Source of the DNA: JBFLYZ01 sp040756415
Lineage (GTDB): Bacteria > Bacteroidota > Bacteroidia > JADZBD01
Assembly (NCBI GenBank): GCA_040756415.1
Contig: JBFLYZ010000001.1
Location: 1 to 64,000, forward strand
Length of the DNA: 64,000 nt
Direction of reading: 5' to 3'
Program-made: the position numbers and the translations under genes
Notes under the pieces: generated by a model
What the model saw: only the letters and a program-made list of their open reading frames with translations
The model's database searches: none
Told to the model about the DNA's origin: nothing
In this document: piece after piece, positions 43,441 through 51,609 of the stretch
Layout: each line of letters starts with the position of its first letter
Position numbering within the stretch: position 1 is the first letter of the stretch

Positions 43441-44989
43441 GCTCGGCCAGCACCAGGAATTCGAGCTCAAGCGGATCCATATTCTCTATCAGCATTTCAA
43501 AAAATGCTCTTCCGTGCTTCAGGTAGAACGGGATAAAATTATCATGCCGTTCCTGAAGCCTGTCCTGCGGGAACAGTTTCTCTTTCAGCTTTGCCGCCTG
43601 GTTAAGGGTTGTTTCCTGCTTATGCTTTTCAGCGCGGAGCAATTTACTTTCAATGTTCCTCAGCCCGTTGAGCGTTTTCTGCAGCTCGGCCTCCACGCTT
43701 GCTGCCAGCGTGGGGTCGGTGCCCCGCGCCTTCTCGGCAAGGCCAGCGAACAATTGCTTCAGCCGGGCCGCTTCCTCATCGAGCGACAGGCCGGAGCCTG
43801 AATTGCGCTTTGTTATGTTCCGGGTCAGGCTGTCGAGCGGCTCAAAGAGCTCGGCATAGCTCAGGTTCAGCTTACGCATGAGCTGGACCGACCGCGCATC
43901 CAGCCACAGGGCGGAGTTGCGGGGCACCAGCAGGGGATAGAATACCTTGTAATGCTCAAACACCTTCCTGTACTGGAGCCAGTAAGCCAGCTCACCCGGT
44001 CCCCCTACGTAAGCCAGATTGGGGAGAATGAGCTGCTGGTACAGGGGGCGCAGCACTACGTTGGGACTGAAGCGCTCAGGATCTTCCTCCATCTCCTTAA
44101 CATACCCCTCATCATAGCTGTCGATTCGGATCCGGTCGCGCCCTGCCATACGAAACAGGTTGATCTCTCTTGGGTTTACCTGCGGCTTGTATCCCTTCTC
44201 CTCCAGCAATGCGTTGGTACCGGATAGGATCCGGTATGCGTGGTGATGGATCAGGTCATCCTTCATCACACCCGAGAACAGCTTTTTCAGCCGCTTGTCG
44301 CGCGCGTCAAGTATCAGCAGCGAACTATCCGGGAAAAGCTGCTCCACGAGTTTACGGGTGGCGTCTGCCAGGTTGCTTTGCTCCAGGTAGCTTTTCCTGA
44401 ATATCTCCATCAGCTCGAGGCCGTTCCGGTTATCGCCCATGAACCCCCGCAGCTCATCCAGCATCCGGGCCAGCGAAGCCGTTGCAATATCACCGGCCGG
44501 GGGCTGCCCCTGGCCGATGGCCTCTTCCCTGCCCCACTCCATCTTTTTCCCCGGCAGGTAAATATGATCGATCTCCCCGAAATCGTGATCCTCGGCCGCC
44601 ATCCAGTATACGGGGATGAAATTATATTCCGGATGAAGTTTGCTGAGGCGGCCGGCCAGGTTAAGCGTGGAAATGATCTTGTAAATAAAAAAGAGCGGCC
44701 CGGTGAAAATGCAAAGCTGATGGCCGGTACATACGGTAAAGGTGTTTTCATCGGCCAGCAAAGCGGCTTTCGCTTTTTTACCGGGATTCTGCCCCGCAAG
44801 AATATCCGCGAGCAGCTTACGCTCGTACGGCCGCTTTTTCAGGTCGGCAATGGCGGTTTTGAATGAGGCCGCTTCGGGCCGGTAGGCGTAAAAGCCGTCC
44901 AGCTTGCTGTTCCCGCTGATATAATCCAGGAAGATGGATGGGAAAGAAGCGGTATCCGCGTAAGGCAGAACCTGACGGCTCAGTTGCAT
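43430..44989 (-). CDS. bshC: Bacillithiol biosynthesis cysteine-adding enzyme BshC
   Basis: 519 residues, the family length. Diagnostic segments are CTGHQLCIFTGPLFFIYKI and PVYWMAAEDHDFGEI. BshC adds cysteine to glucosaminyl-malate, the last step of bacillithiol synthesis; bacillithiol replaces glutathione in many Bacteroidota and Firmicutes. bshA and bshB are not in the window. ATG 44989 is preferred to a TTG at 44998, and a TACCTTTG box lies 6 bases upstream. Confidence 0.93.
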   Translation of the reverse strand: MQLSRQVLPYADTASFPSIFLDYISGNSKLDGFYAYRPEAASFKTAIADLKKRPYERKLLADILAGQNPGKKAKAALLADENTFTVCTGHQLCIFTGPLFFIYKIISTLNLAGRLSKLHPEYNFIPVYWMAAEDHDFGEIDHIYLPGKKMEWGREEAIGQGQPPAGDIATASLARMLDELRGFMGDNRNGLELMEIFRKSYLEQSNLADATRKLVEQLFPDSSLLILDARDKRLKKLFSGVMKDDLIHHHAYRILSGTNALLEEKGYKPQVNPREINLFRMAGRDRIRIDSYDEGYVKEMEEDPERFSPNVVLRPLYQQLILPNLAYVGGPGELAYWLQYRKVFEHYKVFYPLLVPRNSALWLDARSVQLMRKLNLSYAELFEPLDSLTRNITKRNSGSGLSLDEEAARLKQLFAGLAEKARGTDPTLAASVEAELQKTLNGLRNIESKLLRAEKHKQETTLNQAAKLKEKLFPQDRLQERHDNFIPFYLKHGRAFFEMLIENMDPLELEFLVLAELTE

Positions 44990-44995
44990 AATGAA

Positions 44996-45003
44996 CAAAG
45001 GTA
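44996..45003 (-). promoter_or_regulatory. Candidate -7 element for bshC
   Basis: TACCTTTG on the minus strand, 6 bases before ATG 44989; a transcript from it would be nearly leaderless. Confidence 0.4.
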
Positions 45004-45093
45004 AGAAAAGAAAAAACGCAGGCTTCAGGCCGCCCCGCTGACAGGGGCCAGGGATGAAAGCATCACGAGGCCGGAAAAGGCCTCCCGGTCTTC

Positions 45094-45510
45094 TTACTCT
45101 TCTTCCGAAACGGAAATACTATCGGATTTGATCTTGCCCGACCTTACCTTCTTGAACTCAAAAGGTATCTTCACCATGTGCCCGTAATCGCGGCCGGCAC
45201 CCAGTATGTAGGCATCGCTGTAGCACCAGGTAACATGCACTTTTTTGCCGGACTGCTGTATCTCGAGCAGCTTATACAGGATGAAAAGAAAGGCCTTTGA
45301 CGAAGAAATATTGAAATAATCCAGGTCGAAGATAAAATGGGTCTCCTCGTTGGGCTTACCGGCATACTCGGACAGCCAGTTGATGACCGGTTCGAAGAAC
45401 TCCTTGCCGTTCTCCGGTGTCGAATTGCCCTCTATGCGGAAAATACCGTCTCTTTTATTGAGAATAACGGTAGGAAAAGTATCGTCTCCTTCAAAAATAA
45501 AACCCTGCAT
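45094..45510 (-). CDS. SiaC-like regulatory phosphoprotein (DUF1987), divergent copy
   Basis: 138 residues of the DUF1987/SiaC family, with PTVILNKRDGIFRIEGNSTPEN at the start and LDYFNISSSKAF in the centre. In characterised SiaC the SiaB kinase phosphorylates Thr68 in this motif. By eye alignment that position is Ile68 here, next to Ser69-Ser71. The C-terminal half also departs from its paralogues: the usual D-x-M-x-E-x-GEE segment is replaced. It ends in an acidic tail. The start at 45510 gives the family N-terminus; TTG 45561 would add 17 residues. It lies 68 bases behind rimO. Confidence 0.75.
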   Translation of the reverse strand: MQGFIFEGDDTFPTVILNKRDGIFRIEGNSTPENGKEFFEPVINWLSEYAGKPNEETHFIFDLDYFNISSSKAFLFILYKLLEIQQSGKKVHVTWCYSDAYILGAGRDYGHMVKIPFEFKKVRSGKIKSDSISVSEEE

Positions 45511-45578
45511 AACCTTGCCTTTGATCAGTATAAATGTAGGATGGCGCTCATTAACAAGCAAATAATTTCGCCTTCGGG

Positions 45579-46889
45579 TTAAATCAATTCGCCAAACAGG
45601 TCATAATCTTCGGCAGATTTTATGCGTACGGTGCCAAAATCTCCTATCCTGGCGTAAGAGGCGGCCGCAGGCACAAGCACTTCATTATCGACCTCGGGCG
45701 AATCGAATTCGGTCCTTCCTACAAAATGATCCCCCTCCTTCCTGTCGAACAGCACCTTGTAGGCCTTACCCACCTTGCTTTGATTAAGCTGGCGGGATAT
45801 CTCCTGCTGCACCTGCATGATCTCTTCCGCCCGGGCCTGCTTGACCGCGGCCGGCACATCATCCTTCAGGGCATAGGCGGCCGTTTTTTCTTCATGCGAG
45901 TAGGTGAAGATGCCCAGCCGGTCGAAACGGGTCTCCTCCACCCAATTTCTCATCTCTTCAAAATCGCGCTCGGTCTCCCCGGGATATCCCGCGATGAGCG
46001 TAGTGCGTATAGCTATGCCTGGCACTTTGTCGCGAATGCGGCTCACCAGGTCGGTCGTGCGCTGGCGGGTGGTTCCGCGCTTCATGCTTTTCAGCATATT
46101 GTCAGAAATATGCTGGAGGGGCATATCGATGTATTTGCAGATGTTGGGCCGCTCGTTCATCGCATCGAGCACATCCATGGGGAAACCGGAGGGAAAGGCG
46201 TAATGCAGGCGTATCCATTCTATGCCTTCTACATCCGAAAGCCTGCGAAGCAGGTGAGCCAGCCTGCGCTCCTTATAGATATCCAGCCCGTAATAGGTCG
46301 AATCCTGCGCTATGATCAGCAGCTCACGGGTGCCGTTCCTGGCCAGGCCTTTCGCCTGGTGGACCAGGTCATCGACCGGTACGGAAACATGTCCCCCGCG
46401 CATAAGGGGTATGGCGCAGAAGGAACAGGGCCGGTCACAGCCCTCGGATATCTTGAAATACGCATAATGATTAGGCGTGGTCAGCAGGCGCTCGCCTACC
46501 AGCTCGTGCTTGTAATCCGCTTTCAGGGTCTTCAGCAGCCGCGGCAGGTCGCGCGTGCCGAAATAGGCATCCACCTCGGGTATCTCTTTTTCCAGTTCCG
46601 GCCTGTAGCGCTCGCTCAGGCAGCCGGTTACATACAGCTTATCCACCCTGCCCTTCTTTTTCGCTTCGGCATAAGCCAGTATGGTATCTATGCTTTCCTG
46701 CTTGGCGTTCTCGATAAAGCCGCAGGTATTGATGATCACAATGCCCGAGTCATCCTGCCTGGCCTCGTGCTCCACCTCGAAATTGTTGGCGCGCAATTGC
46801 CCCATCAGCACTTCGCTGTCGACAATGTTCTTCGAGCAGCCTAATGTGACCACGTTCACCTTGTTCTTCCTGAGCGTTTTTGTTTTCAT
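45579..46889 (-). CDS. rimO: Ribosomal protein S12 methylthiotransferase RimO
   Basis: 436 residues. The N-terminal MTTase domain has three cluster Cys (TLGCSKNIVDSE, NTCGFI, TGCLSERY), the radical-SAM domain has CDRPCSFCAIP, and the C-terminus is a TRAM domain. It methylthiolates an aspartate of ribosomal protein S12. Its start overlaps the stop of the preceding membrane-protein gene by ATGA, so translation is coupled to it. Confidence 0.95.
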   Translation of the reverse strand: MKTKTLRKNKVNVVTLGCSKNIVDSEVLMGQLRANNFEVEHEARQDDSGIVIINTCGFIENAKQESIDTILAYAEAKKKGRVDKLYVTGCLSERYRPELEKEIPEVDAYFGTRDLPRLLKTLKADYKHELVGERLLTTPNHYAYFKISEGCDRPCSFCAIPLMRGGHVSVPVDDLVHQAKGLARNGTRELLIIAQDSTYYGLDIYKERRLAHLLRRLSDVEGIEWIRLHYAFPSGFPMDVLDAMNERPNICKYIDMPLQHISDNMLKSMKRGTTRQRTTDLVSRIRDKVPGIAIRTTLIAGYPGETERDFEEMRNWVEETRFDRLGIFTYSHEEKTAAYALKDDVPAAVKQARAEEIMQVQQEISRQLNQSKVGKAYKVLFDRKEGDHFVGRTEFDSPEVDNEVLVPAAASYARIGDFGTVRIKSAEDYDLFGELI

Positions 46890-47611
46890 GCCCGCTTCTC
46901 CTTTTCCTTTGTCAGCCGCCCGATGGCCTTCTCTATGTATTTATCCGATGGCATCAATGAATCCTGGATGCGTTTGGCATACCGGATCGAATCGGTAATG
47001 TCTTTGTTCTTGTCCGCCAGTTGTTCGCGCTGCTCGCTGATCTCCTTCTGGTAAACCCGGTTCTCGCTCTTGAACAGGCGCACGGCCAGGAAGATAAGGG
47101 CGCAGGTCATCACGATATTGAATATTCCCAGGTAGCGGTTGATGTCATCGGGCGGATAATAAGGCCGGTGGTCGAGAAAAATGACCTTGAGCGAGATGAC
47201 CGACACGATGCTTGCGGTAAAATAGGCGTAACAGATGCGCATATCGTCAAACAGTACGGTGGCAGCAACCGGGATGAAAAGAAGGTAAACATGGGTCTGT
47301 GAGACCTCACCGTACAGCAAAGCGAAACAGAACAGGAACAACAGCCCCACGATGGCCGTAAGGTGATATGCAACCGTAAAGCGGCCTATGCCCGTAAAAT
47401 AAAGACAGGAGGCCGAAATAGCATAGGCAATGAGCGTAAGTACACCGGCCAGGATATCTCCCTTAAGGAATCCTACAGTGGTATAAAAAAGATAGATACA
47501 GCCAATGACAAAGATCGATGAGTTGAATATCCGGACCTTGTTCCGCACGTTGAAATGCAGCTCGGGGCTAACCCCGCGGTTGACAATTTTCTTCCAGGTA
47601 TTCATGACCAT
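46886..47611 (-). CDS. Six-helix membrane protein with SpoIIE-type linker but no phosphatase
   Basis: 241 residues (239 if ATG 47605 is used). Six hydrophobic helices fill residues 30-180, followed by a coiled-coil ending in DSIRYAKRIQDSLMP. That linker is nearly the same as SSIKYARRIQDSILP before the PP2C domain of the phosphatase at 55907. In this protein the chain ends 26 residues later with no catalytic domain, and the next frame is rimO, so it is not a frameshift. It may pair with a phosphatase through the coiled-coil, or be a decoy receptor. It lies between ftsY and rimO and overlaps rimO. Confidence 0.75.
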   Translation of the reverse strand: MVMNTWKKIVNRGVSPELHFNVRNKVRIFNSSIFVIGCIYLFYTTVGFLKGDILAGVLTLIAYAISASCLYFTGIGRFTVAYHLTAIVGLLFLFCFALLYGEVSQTHVYLLFIPVAATVLFDDMRICYAYFTASIVSVISLKVIFLDHRPYYPPDDINRYLGIFNIVMTCALIFLAVRLFKSENRVYQKEISEQREQLADKNKDITDSIRYAKRIQDSLMPSDKYIEKAIGRLTKEKEKRA

Positions 47612-47643
47612 TGGTTAAAAATACGCATTCCGGCCGGCATTGG

Positions 47644-48597
47644 CTATTGGCGAAAAAGCGAGTCGGCAAATTCGGCCTTATTGAACACCTGCAGATCCTC
47701 CATTTTCTCTCCCACACCGATGTATTTTACAGGTATTTTGAACTGGTCAGACAGCCCGATCACCACCCCGCCCTTTGCCGTTCCGTCCAGCTTGGTCAGC
47801 GCCAGGGCGGTGACATCGGTAGCTGCCGTAAACTCCTTACACTGCGACAGCGCGTTCTGGCCGGTAGACGCGTCAAGCACCAGCAATACCTCATGAGGTG
47901 CCCCTGGAACCACTTTCTGCATGACCCGTCTTATCTTGGTCAGCTCATTCATGAGGTTGACCTTATTATGCAGGCGTCCCGCTGTATCGATGATCGCTAC
48001 GTCAGCGCCCTTCGACAGGGCTGAATTCACCGTGTCGAAGGCTACTGATGCAGGATCCGCGTTCATACCCTGGGACACCACCGGCACATCCACACGCGTG
48101 CCCCATATCTTAAGCTGGTCGACCGCGGCCGCGCGAAAGGTATCGGCCGCGCCTAACATCACGCTTTTTCCCGCCTGCCTGAACTGGTATGCCAGCTTGC
48201 CTATGGTGGTGGTCTTTCCTACGCCATTCACCCCCACCACCATGATCACATACGGCTTGATGCCCGCAGGCACCGAAAAATCCTGCTGGCCTTCCGAGCC
48301 GTTGGCCACCATGAGTGCCGCCACTTCCTCGCGTAGGATCCCGTTCAGCTCGGCCGTATCCACCTTGCGCTTTTCAGAAACGCGCTTTTTGATTCGCTCG
48401 ATGATCTTCAGCGAGGTATCTACCCCCACATCCGATGAGATGAGAACCTCTTCCAGCTTATCCAGCACCTCATCGTCAACCGTGGCCTTGCCCAAAATGG
48501 CATTGGCCAGCTTGCTGAAGAAACCCTGGCGGGTGACAAAGACCCCCTGGTCGAGCTTTTCCTTCTTCTCTTTAGAGAACAGTCCGAAGAATGCCAT
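47644..48597 (-). CDS. ftsY: Signal recognition particle receptor FtsY
   Basis: 317 residues: a short N-terminal region, then the NG GTPase domain with GVNGVGKTTTIGKLA (P-loop), DTAGRLHNKVNLMNEL and TKLDGTAKGG. It docks SRP-bound ribosomes at the inner membrane for co-translational insertion. The long acidic A domain of enterobacterial FtsY is absent, as is usual in this phylum. It follows DUF4295 in the standard order, with a possible partial terminator between. Confidence 0.96.
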   Translation of the reverse strand: MAFFGLFSKEKKEKLDQGVFVTRQGFFSKLANAILGKATVDDEVLDKLEEVLISSDVGVDTSLKIIERIKKRVSEKRKVDTAELNGILREEVAALMVANGSEGQQDFSVPAGIKPYVIMVVGVNGVGKTTTIGKLAYQFRQAGKSVMLGAADTFRAAAVDQLKIWGTRVDVPVVSQGMNADPASVAFDTVNSALSKGADVAIIDTAGRLHNKVNLMNELTKIRRVMQKVVPGAPHEVLLVLDASTGQNALSQCKEFTAATDVTALALTKLDGTAKGGVVIGLSDQFKIPVKYIGVGEKMEDLQVFNKAEFADSLFRQ

Positions 48598-48631
48598 ATG
48601 CGCTTTTACCTCTTCCTTTTAAAAACAAGAA

Positions 48632-48657
48632 AAGCCTCCCCGCGAAGGAAGAGGCTT
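48632..48657 (-). terminator. Possible terminator between DUF4295 and ftsY
   Basis: AAGCCTC (48632-48638) pairs with GAGGCTT (48651-48657). On the minus strand it is followed by TTCTTGTTTTT. The 12-base loop is rather large, so it may be a partial terminator. Confidence 0.5.
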
Positions 48658-48680
48658 CTTGACAAATTTCATTAACCTGA

Positions 48681-48836
48681 TTATTTCTGAGAAAGAAAAT
48701 CTTTGATGTGATCGTTATGCACGATTTCTTCCTTGAAGGTGTAAGCGCCAGTCTTGGGCGACTTCACCATCTTGATCACCTTGGTAAAGTCCTTTCCTTT
48801 ACCGGTCTTCAGCGTTGCTACAACTTTCTTAGCCAT
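48681..48836 (-). CDS. DUF4295 family small protein
   Basis: 51 residues, found by translating the gap between rpmG and ftsY: it begins MAKKVVATLKTGKGKDF and ends DFLSQK. It is basic. The family is restricted to Bacteroidota and is almost always encoded between rpmG and ftsY, as here, which suggests a ribosome-linked role, but none is shown. It follows rpmG by 19 bases. Confidence 0.9.
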   Translation of the reverse strand: MAKKVVATLKTGKGKDFTKVIKMVKSPKTGAYTFKEEIVHNDHIKDFLSQK

Positions 48837-48855
48837 GACGTATCTGTATTAAAAA

Positions 48856-49038
48856 TTACTTGATCTCTTTATGAACGGTCATCTTCTTCAGGATGGGATT
48901 GTACTTCTTCAGCTCCATCCTGTCCGGGTCGTTCTTCTTGTTCTTGGTGGTGATATAGCGCGAGGTGCCGGGCTTGCCGCTGGCCTTGTGCTCGGTACAC
49001 TCCAGGATCACCTGTATGCGATTGCCTTTCTTTGCCAT
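48856..49038 (-). CDS. rpmG: 50S ribosomal protein L33
   Basis: 60 residues, beginning MAKKGNRIQVILECTEHK and containing TSRYITTKNKKNDPDRMELKK, the L33 signature. The Cys pairs of zinc-binding L33 are not present, so it is the Cys-minus type. It has a full consensus promoter and leads rpmG-DUF4295. In many Bacteroidota rpmB lies immediately upstream; here pepP lies between. Confidence 0.95.
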   Translation of the reverse strand: MAKKGNRIQVILECTEHKASGKPGTSRYITTKNKKNDPDRMELKKYNPILKKMTVHKEIK

Positions 49039-49064
49039 GTTCTTTCGTCTTTAAATAAGGGGTG

Positions 49065-49095
49065 CAAATGTAACTTTTTTGCCTGAAACAGCAAA
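49065..49095 (-). promoter_or_regulatory. Consensus promoter for rpmG-DUF4295
   Basis: TTTG (49092-49095), exactly 19 bases, TACATTTG (49065-49072) on the minus strand, 26 bases before ATG 49038. A full match to the Bacteroidota consensus. Confidence 0.82.
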
Positions 49096-49137
49096 ACAAG
49101 TCAAAAAAGAATTCCTCTGCAGGGTCAAATACTATCC

Positions 49138-50535
49138 TTATTTGATCAGGTTGAACACGCTCTCCTGCTTCATCAGGGCCTCTACCTCGGCTACCGTTTT
49201 GGGTACCGATGCGGAAAGATTCTCGGGCCCGTTGGCCGTGATCAGGATATCGTCTTCAATGCGTATGCCTATGTTCCACCACTTGGGATCGCAATCGCTT
49301 CCTGCTGCAATATAAATACCTGGTTCTACAGTAATTACGTTATTTATTGAAAGTTTATTATTAAGCCCGGCATCGTGTACGTCAAGGCCTATGAAATGCG
49401 ATGTGCCATGGAAAAAGTACTTGAACGCATCCTTTTCCTGGGTGATAATGCCCAGCTCCATGAGCCGCTGGGTGATCACCTGCTCGGCCGCCTTATGCGG
49501 ATCGCGGAAGTAATTGCCCGCCTTACAGGCGGCTATGCCGGCCAGTTGAGCCTCCAGTACGATATTGTAGATGATCTTCTGCTCGGGACTGAACTTCCCG
49601 CTTACCGGCATGGTGCGGGTCACATCAGCGCTGTAGCCGTGGTATTCGGCACCGGCATCGATCAGCAGCAGGTCGCCCTTGAGCAGTTTGCGCCTGTTGG
49701 ATGTATAATGCAGCACGCAGGAGTTCTCTCCCCCCCCCACTATGCTGGGATAGCCTGGGTATTCCGATCCGGCTTTCTTGAACATGAATTCGGTAATGGC
49801 CTGGGCCTGGTATTCGGTATAGCCCGGCTCCAGGGCCTTCATCAGCTCTTTATGCGCATCGCAGGTGATCTTGATGGCCTTTTTCAGCAGGATGATCTCC
49901 TCCTCGGTCTTGATCTCGCGAAGCCCCGCCAGCATATACTGCAGGTCGATATTATTGGCCTTAACCCCCGAAACCTCCATTTTCAGCTTAAAATGCTTGA
50001 TCAGCGAGGCCAGGTCCCCCCTGTCGTCTTCCGTATCGGGCACATCGAAGAACTCCTCCAGGGTGTACACCGTTTTGAACCTGGCAAAGTTGATCTTGTA
50101 ATCCGGGAAATCGGAGCTGTATCTGACCAGCTTGAAGCCGAGCTTTTTCGAGGCGCTGTCGGTAGTCATGCGGTAGCCGGTCCATTTCTCAGCGTATTTG
50201 CTCTTGTCCTGTATGAACAGGATCTCGTTCACCATTTGCCCTTCGAACTCCCGTTCTTCCTTGAAGAGAAGCAGCATGCTGCTGGTCTGGTTCAGTCCGG
50301 TAAGGTAGTAGAAGTTGGGGTCCTGCTTGAAATCGTACTCCACGTCATTCGACCGTATCTTGTGCGGGGCGGCAAAAAGCACGGCCATGCTGCTGTCGGG
50401 CATAAGGGCCCTGAGGGCGTTCCTGCGCCCCGCATGGAACTCCTTGCTCAGGAAGTCGGTTTCGTAGAGCTGCACTTTCTTCTGGGCCGGGGCCAGGGCG
50501 GGCGCCAGGAGGAGCAGGATGAGGATCTTTTTCAT
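49138..50535 (-). CDS. Exported Xaa-Pro aminopeptidase (aminopeptidase P family)
   Basis: 465 residues with a signal peptide (MKKILILLLLAPALAPAQ), unlike cytoplasmic PepP. The N-terminal AMP_N domain is followed by the pita-bread M24 domain with all metal ligands in place: LIDAGAEYHGYSADVTR (two Asp), HGTSHFIGLDVHD (His), VEPGIY (Glu) and GIRIEDD (Glu). It removes N-terminal residues that precede proline, here in the periplasm or outside. I chose ATG 50535 because the signal begins there. It separates rpmB from rpmG. Confidence 0.9.
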   Translation of the reverse strand: MKKILILLLLAPALAPAQKKVQLYETDFLSKEFHAGRRNALRALMPDSSMAVLFAAPHKIRSNDVEYDFKQDPNFYYLTGLNQTSSMLLLFKEEREFEGQMVNEILFIQDKSKYAEKWTGYRMTTDSASKKLGFKLVRYSSDFPDYKINFARFKTVYTLEEFFDVPDTEDDRGDLASLIKHFKLKMEVSGVKANNIDLQYMLAGLREIKTEEEIILLKKAIKITCDAHKELMKALEPGYTEYQAQAITEFMFKKAGSEYPGYPSIVGGGENSCVLHYTSNRRKLLKGDLLLIDAGAEYHGYSADVTRTMPVSGKFSPEQKIIYNIVLEAQLAGIAACKAGNYFRDPHKAAEQVITQRLMELGIITQEKDAFKYFFHGTSHFIGLDVHDAGLNNKLSINNVITVEPGIYIAAGSDCDPKWWNIGIRIEDDILITANGPENLSASVPKTVAEVEALMKQESVFNLIK

Positions 50536-50595
50536 AGTTAAAGGCATTGGCTCTTTCCCCTTTGACGCATGGAAAGACCGGGTTACATAAACGCA

Positions 50596-50624
50596 AAAAC
50601 GCTGCTACAAAGTAACAGCGTTTT
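50596..50624 (-). terminator. Rho-independent terminator of rpmB
   Basis: A 13-pair stem (50596-50608 with 50612-50624, one G-U pair) and three-base loop lie 62 bases after the rpmB stop and before pepP. On the minus strand the stem ends in a run of five T. Confidence 0.85.
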
Positions 50625-50686
50625 CATACTCTATAAGCCTGGTTAAAAGCGGAGTTATCAAACGAGTAATTAACCGCCCGAAAAGC

Positions 50687-50926
50687 TTACTTCTTGATCC
50701 AGCCTTTCTTACGGGCCTCCTTAACGCAGGCGAAAAGGCCTTTTTTATTGATGGTGCGCAGCCCGGAGGTAGATACCTTCAGCACGATCCACTTGTTCTC
50801 TTCCGGCAGGAAGAAACGCTTGGTCTGCAGGTTGGGGCTGAACTGGCGCTTGGTCTTTACGTTAGAGTGCGATACTTTATGGCCTCCCAATGCTTTCTTT
50901 CCGGTTATCTGGCAAATGCGTGACAT
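50687..50926 (-). CDS. rpmB: 50S ribosomal protein L28
   Basis: 79 residues, beginning MSRICQITGKKALGGHKVSH and containing KTKRQFSPNLQTKRF and STSGLRTINKKG. It lies alone with its own terminator and probable promoters, separated from rpmG by pepP. Confidence 0.96.
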   Translation of the reverse strand: MSRICQITGKKALGGHKVSHSNVKTKRQFSPNLQTKRFFLPEENKWIVLKVSTSGLRTINKKGLFACVKEARKKGWIKK

Positions 50927-50940
50927 GGTTGATCAGTTTG

Positions 50941-50961
50941 TAGTTTATAGTTTATAGTTAG
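50941..50961. repeat. Short A+T-rich tandem repeat in the rpmB leader
   Basis: TAGTTTA occurs twice in tandem followed by TAGTTAG. It lies 15 bases before the rpmB start, within the leader of either predicted promoter. Confidence 0.5.
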
Positions 50962-50986
50962 TAGCTCCCTTCTAAAAATCGGGCTG

Positions 50987-51017
50987 CAAAGAAAAGAATT
51001 TTTGTCAATATGGCAAA
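50987..51017 (-). promoter_or_regulatory. Probable rpmB promoter, proximal
   Basis: TTTG (51014-51017), 19 bases, TTTCTTTG (50987-50994) on the minus strand. It fits the consensus except for T instead of A at the second position. Confidence 0.5.
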
Positions 51018-51098
51018 ATGAAACTGCAGGCGATACTTTTTAAAGTCTCCGCTGTTACTTCCTGGGTCCGGTTTTGCAGACGTAGTGAGTAGGTAATG

Positions 51099-51127
51099 CA
51101 AAAGTAATTCTATCTAAAAAGTTACAA
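51099..51127 (-). promoter_or_regulatory. Possible rpmB promoter, distal
   Basis: TTG (51125-51127), 18 bases, TACTTTTG (51099-51106) on the minus strand. The -7 element is exact; it would give a leader of about 165 bases. Confidence 0.4.
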
Positions 51128-51161
51128 TACCTAAGTTAACGCGAGGTCCCGATTTTTATAT

Positions 51162-51169
51162 TACATTTG
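51162..51169 (+). promoter_or_regulatory. Candidate -7 element for the second DUF1987 gene
   Basis: TACATTTG, 8 bases before ATG 51178; the transcript would be almost leaderless. No clear -33 element. Confidence 0.45.
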
Positions 51170-51177
51170 GAAACACA

Positions 51178-51546
51178 ATGGAAACAGTAAGGATAGCCCC
51201 CACCAAGATCACCCCCGAGGTGCTGCTGGAAAGCGGCAGGATATCCATTACCGGCCGCTCCCGCCCCGAGAACAGCTCAGGCTTTTTCCTGCCCATCCTG
51301 AAATGGGTGGAAGAATACACCAAAGACCCGGCACCTAAGACAGAATGCTTCTTTAAAGTGGAGTACATCAATTCCGCATCGGCCAAGTGCTTCGTGGATA
51401 TCATGCGCCTGCTCGAGATCGTGCACAGCCAGGGCAAGCCCGTTACGGTAGTGTGGAACTACGATGAGGTGGATGACGACATGCGGGAGACCGGTGAAGA
51501 ATACCGCTCCCTGTTCAGCATGAACTTCGAGCTGGTCCCTTACTAA
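51178..51546 (+). CDS. SiaC-like regulatory phosphoprotein (DUF1987), solitary copy
   Basis: 122 residues, full DUF1987 length. ITPEVLLESGRISITGRSRPEN is the opening strand pattern, VEYINSASAKCF the phosphoacceptor motif (Ser66 where Thr is known in SiaC), and WNYDEVDDDMRETGEEY the conserved end. All family features are kept, so phosphorylation by the SiaB-like kinase at 54,956 is plausible. It is transcribed alone, divergent from rpmB and 229 bases before rpsA. Confidence 0.85.
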   Translation: METVRIAPTKITPEVLLESGRISITGRSRPENSSGFFLPILKWVEEYTKDPAPKTECFFKVEYINSASAKCFVDIMRLLEIVHSQGKPVTVVWNYDEVDDDMRETGEEYRSLFSMNFELVPY

Positions 51547-51601
51547 GGCCCTACCCATTTTAAACCTCCATTTTTTTCATCATTCCTGTTCATTTATTTA
51601 T

Positions 51602-51609
51602 TATCTTCG
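51602..51609 (+). promoter_or_regulatory. Near-consensus -7 element for rpsA
   Basis: TATCTTCG differs from TAnnTTTG at one base and would give a leader of about 160 bases. No -33 element seen. Confidence 0.3.

Noticed and set aside
45068..45085. Hairpin after the 45,094 DUF1987 gene as a terminator
   Set aside because: GAGGCC/GGCCTC pairs well, but no T-run follows on the minus strand.
46886..46960. Frameshifted or truncated phosphatase gene
   Set aside because: The following sequence is intact rimO in an overlapping start, with no trace of a PP2C domain in any frame, so no frameshift is indicated.
49375..50541. Plus-strand frame opposite the aminopeptidase gene
   Set aside because: The minus-strand product has a signal peptide and all metal ligands; the antisense frame has no recognisable features.
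51016..51090. 24-codon frame between rpmB and the 51,178 gene
   Set aside because: It has no promoter at a suitable distance and no recognisable product; it overlaps promoter elements of rpmB.
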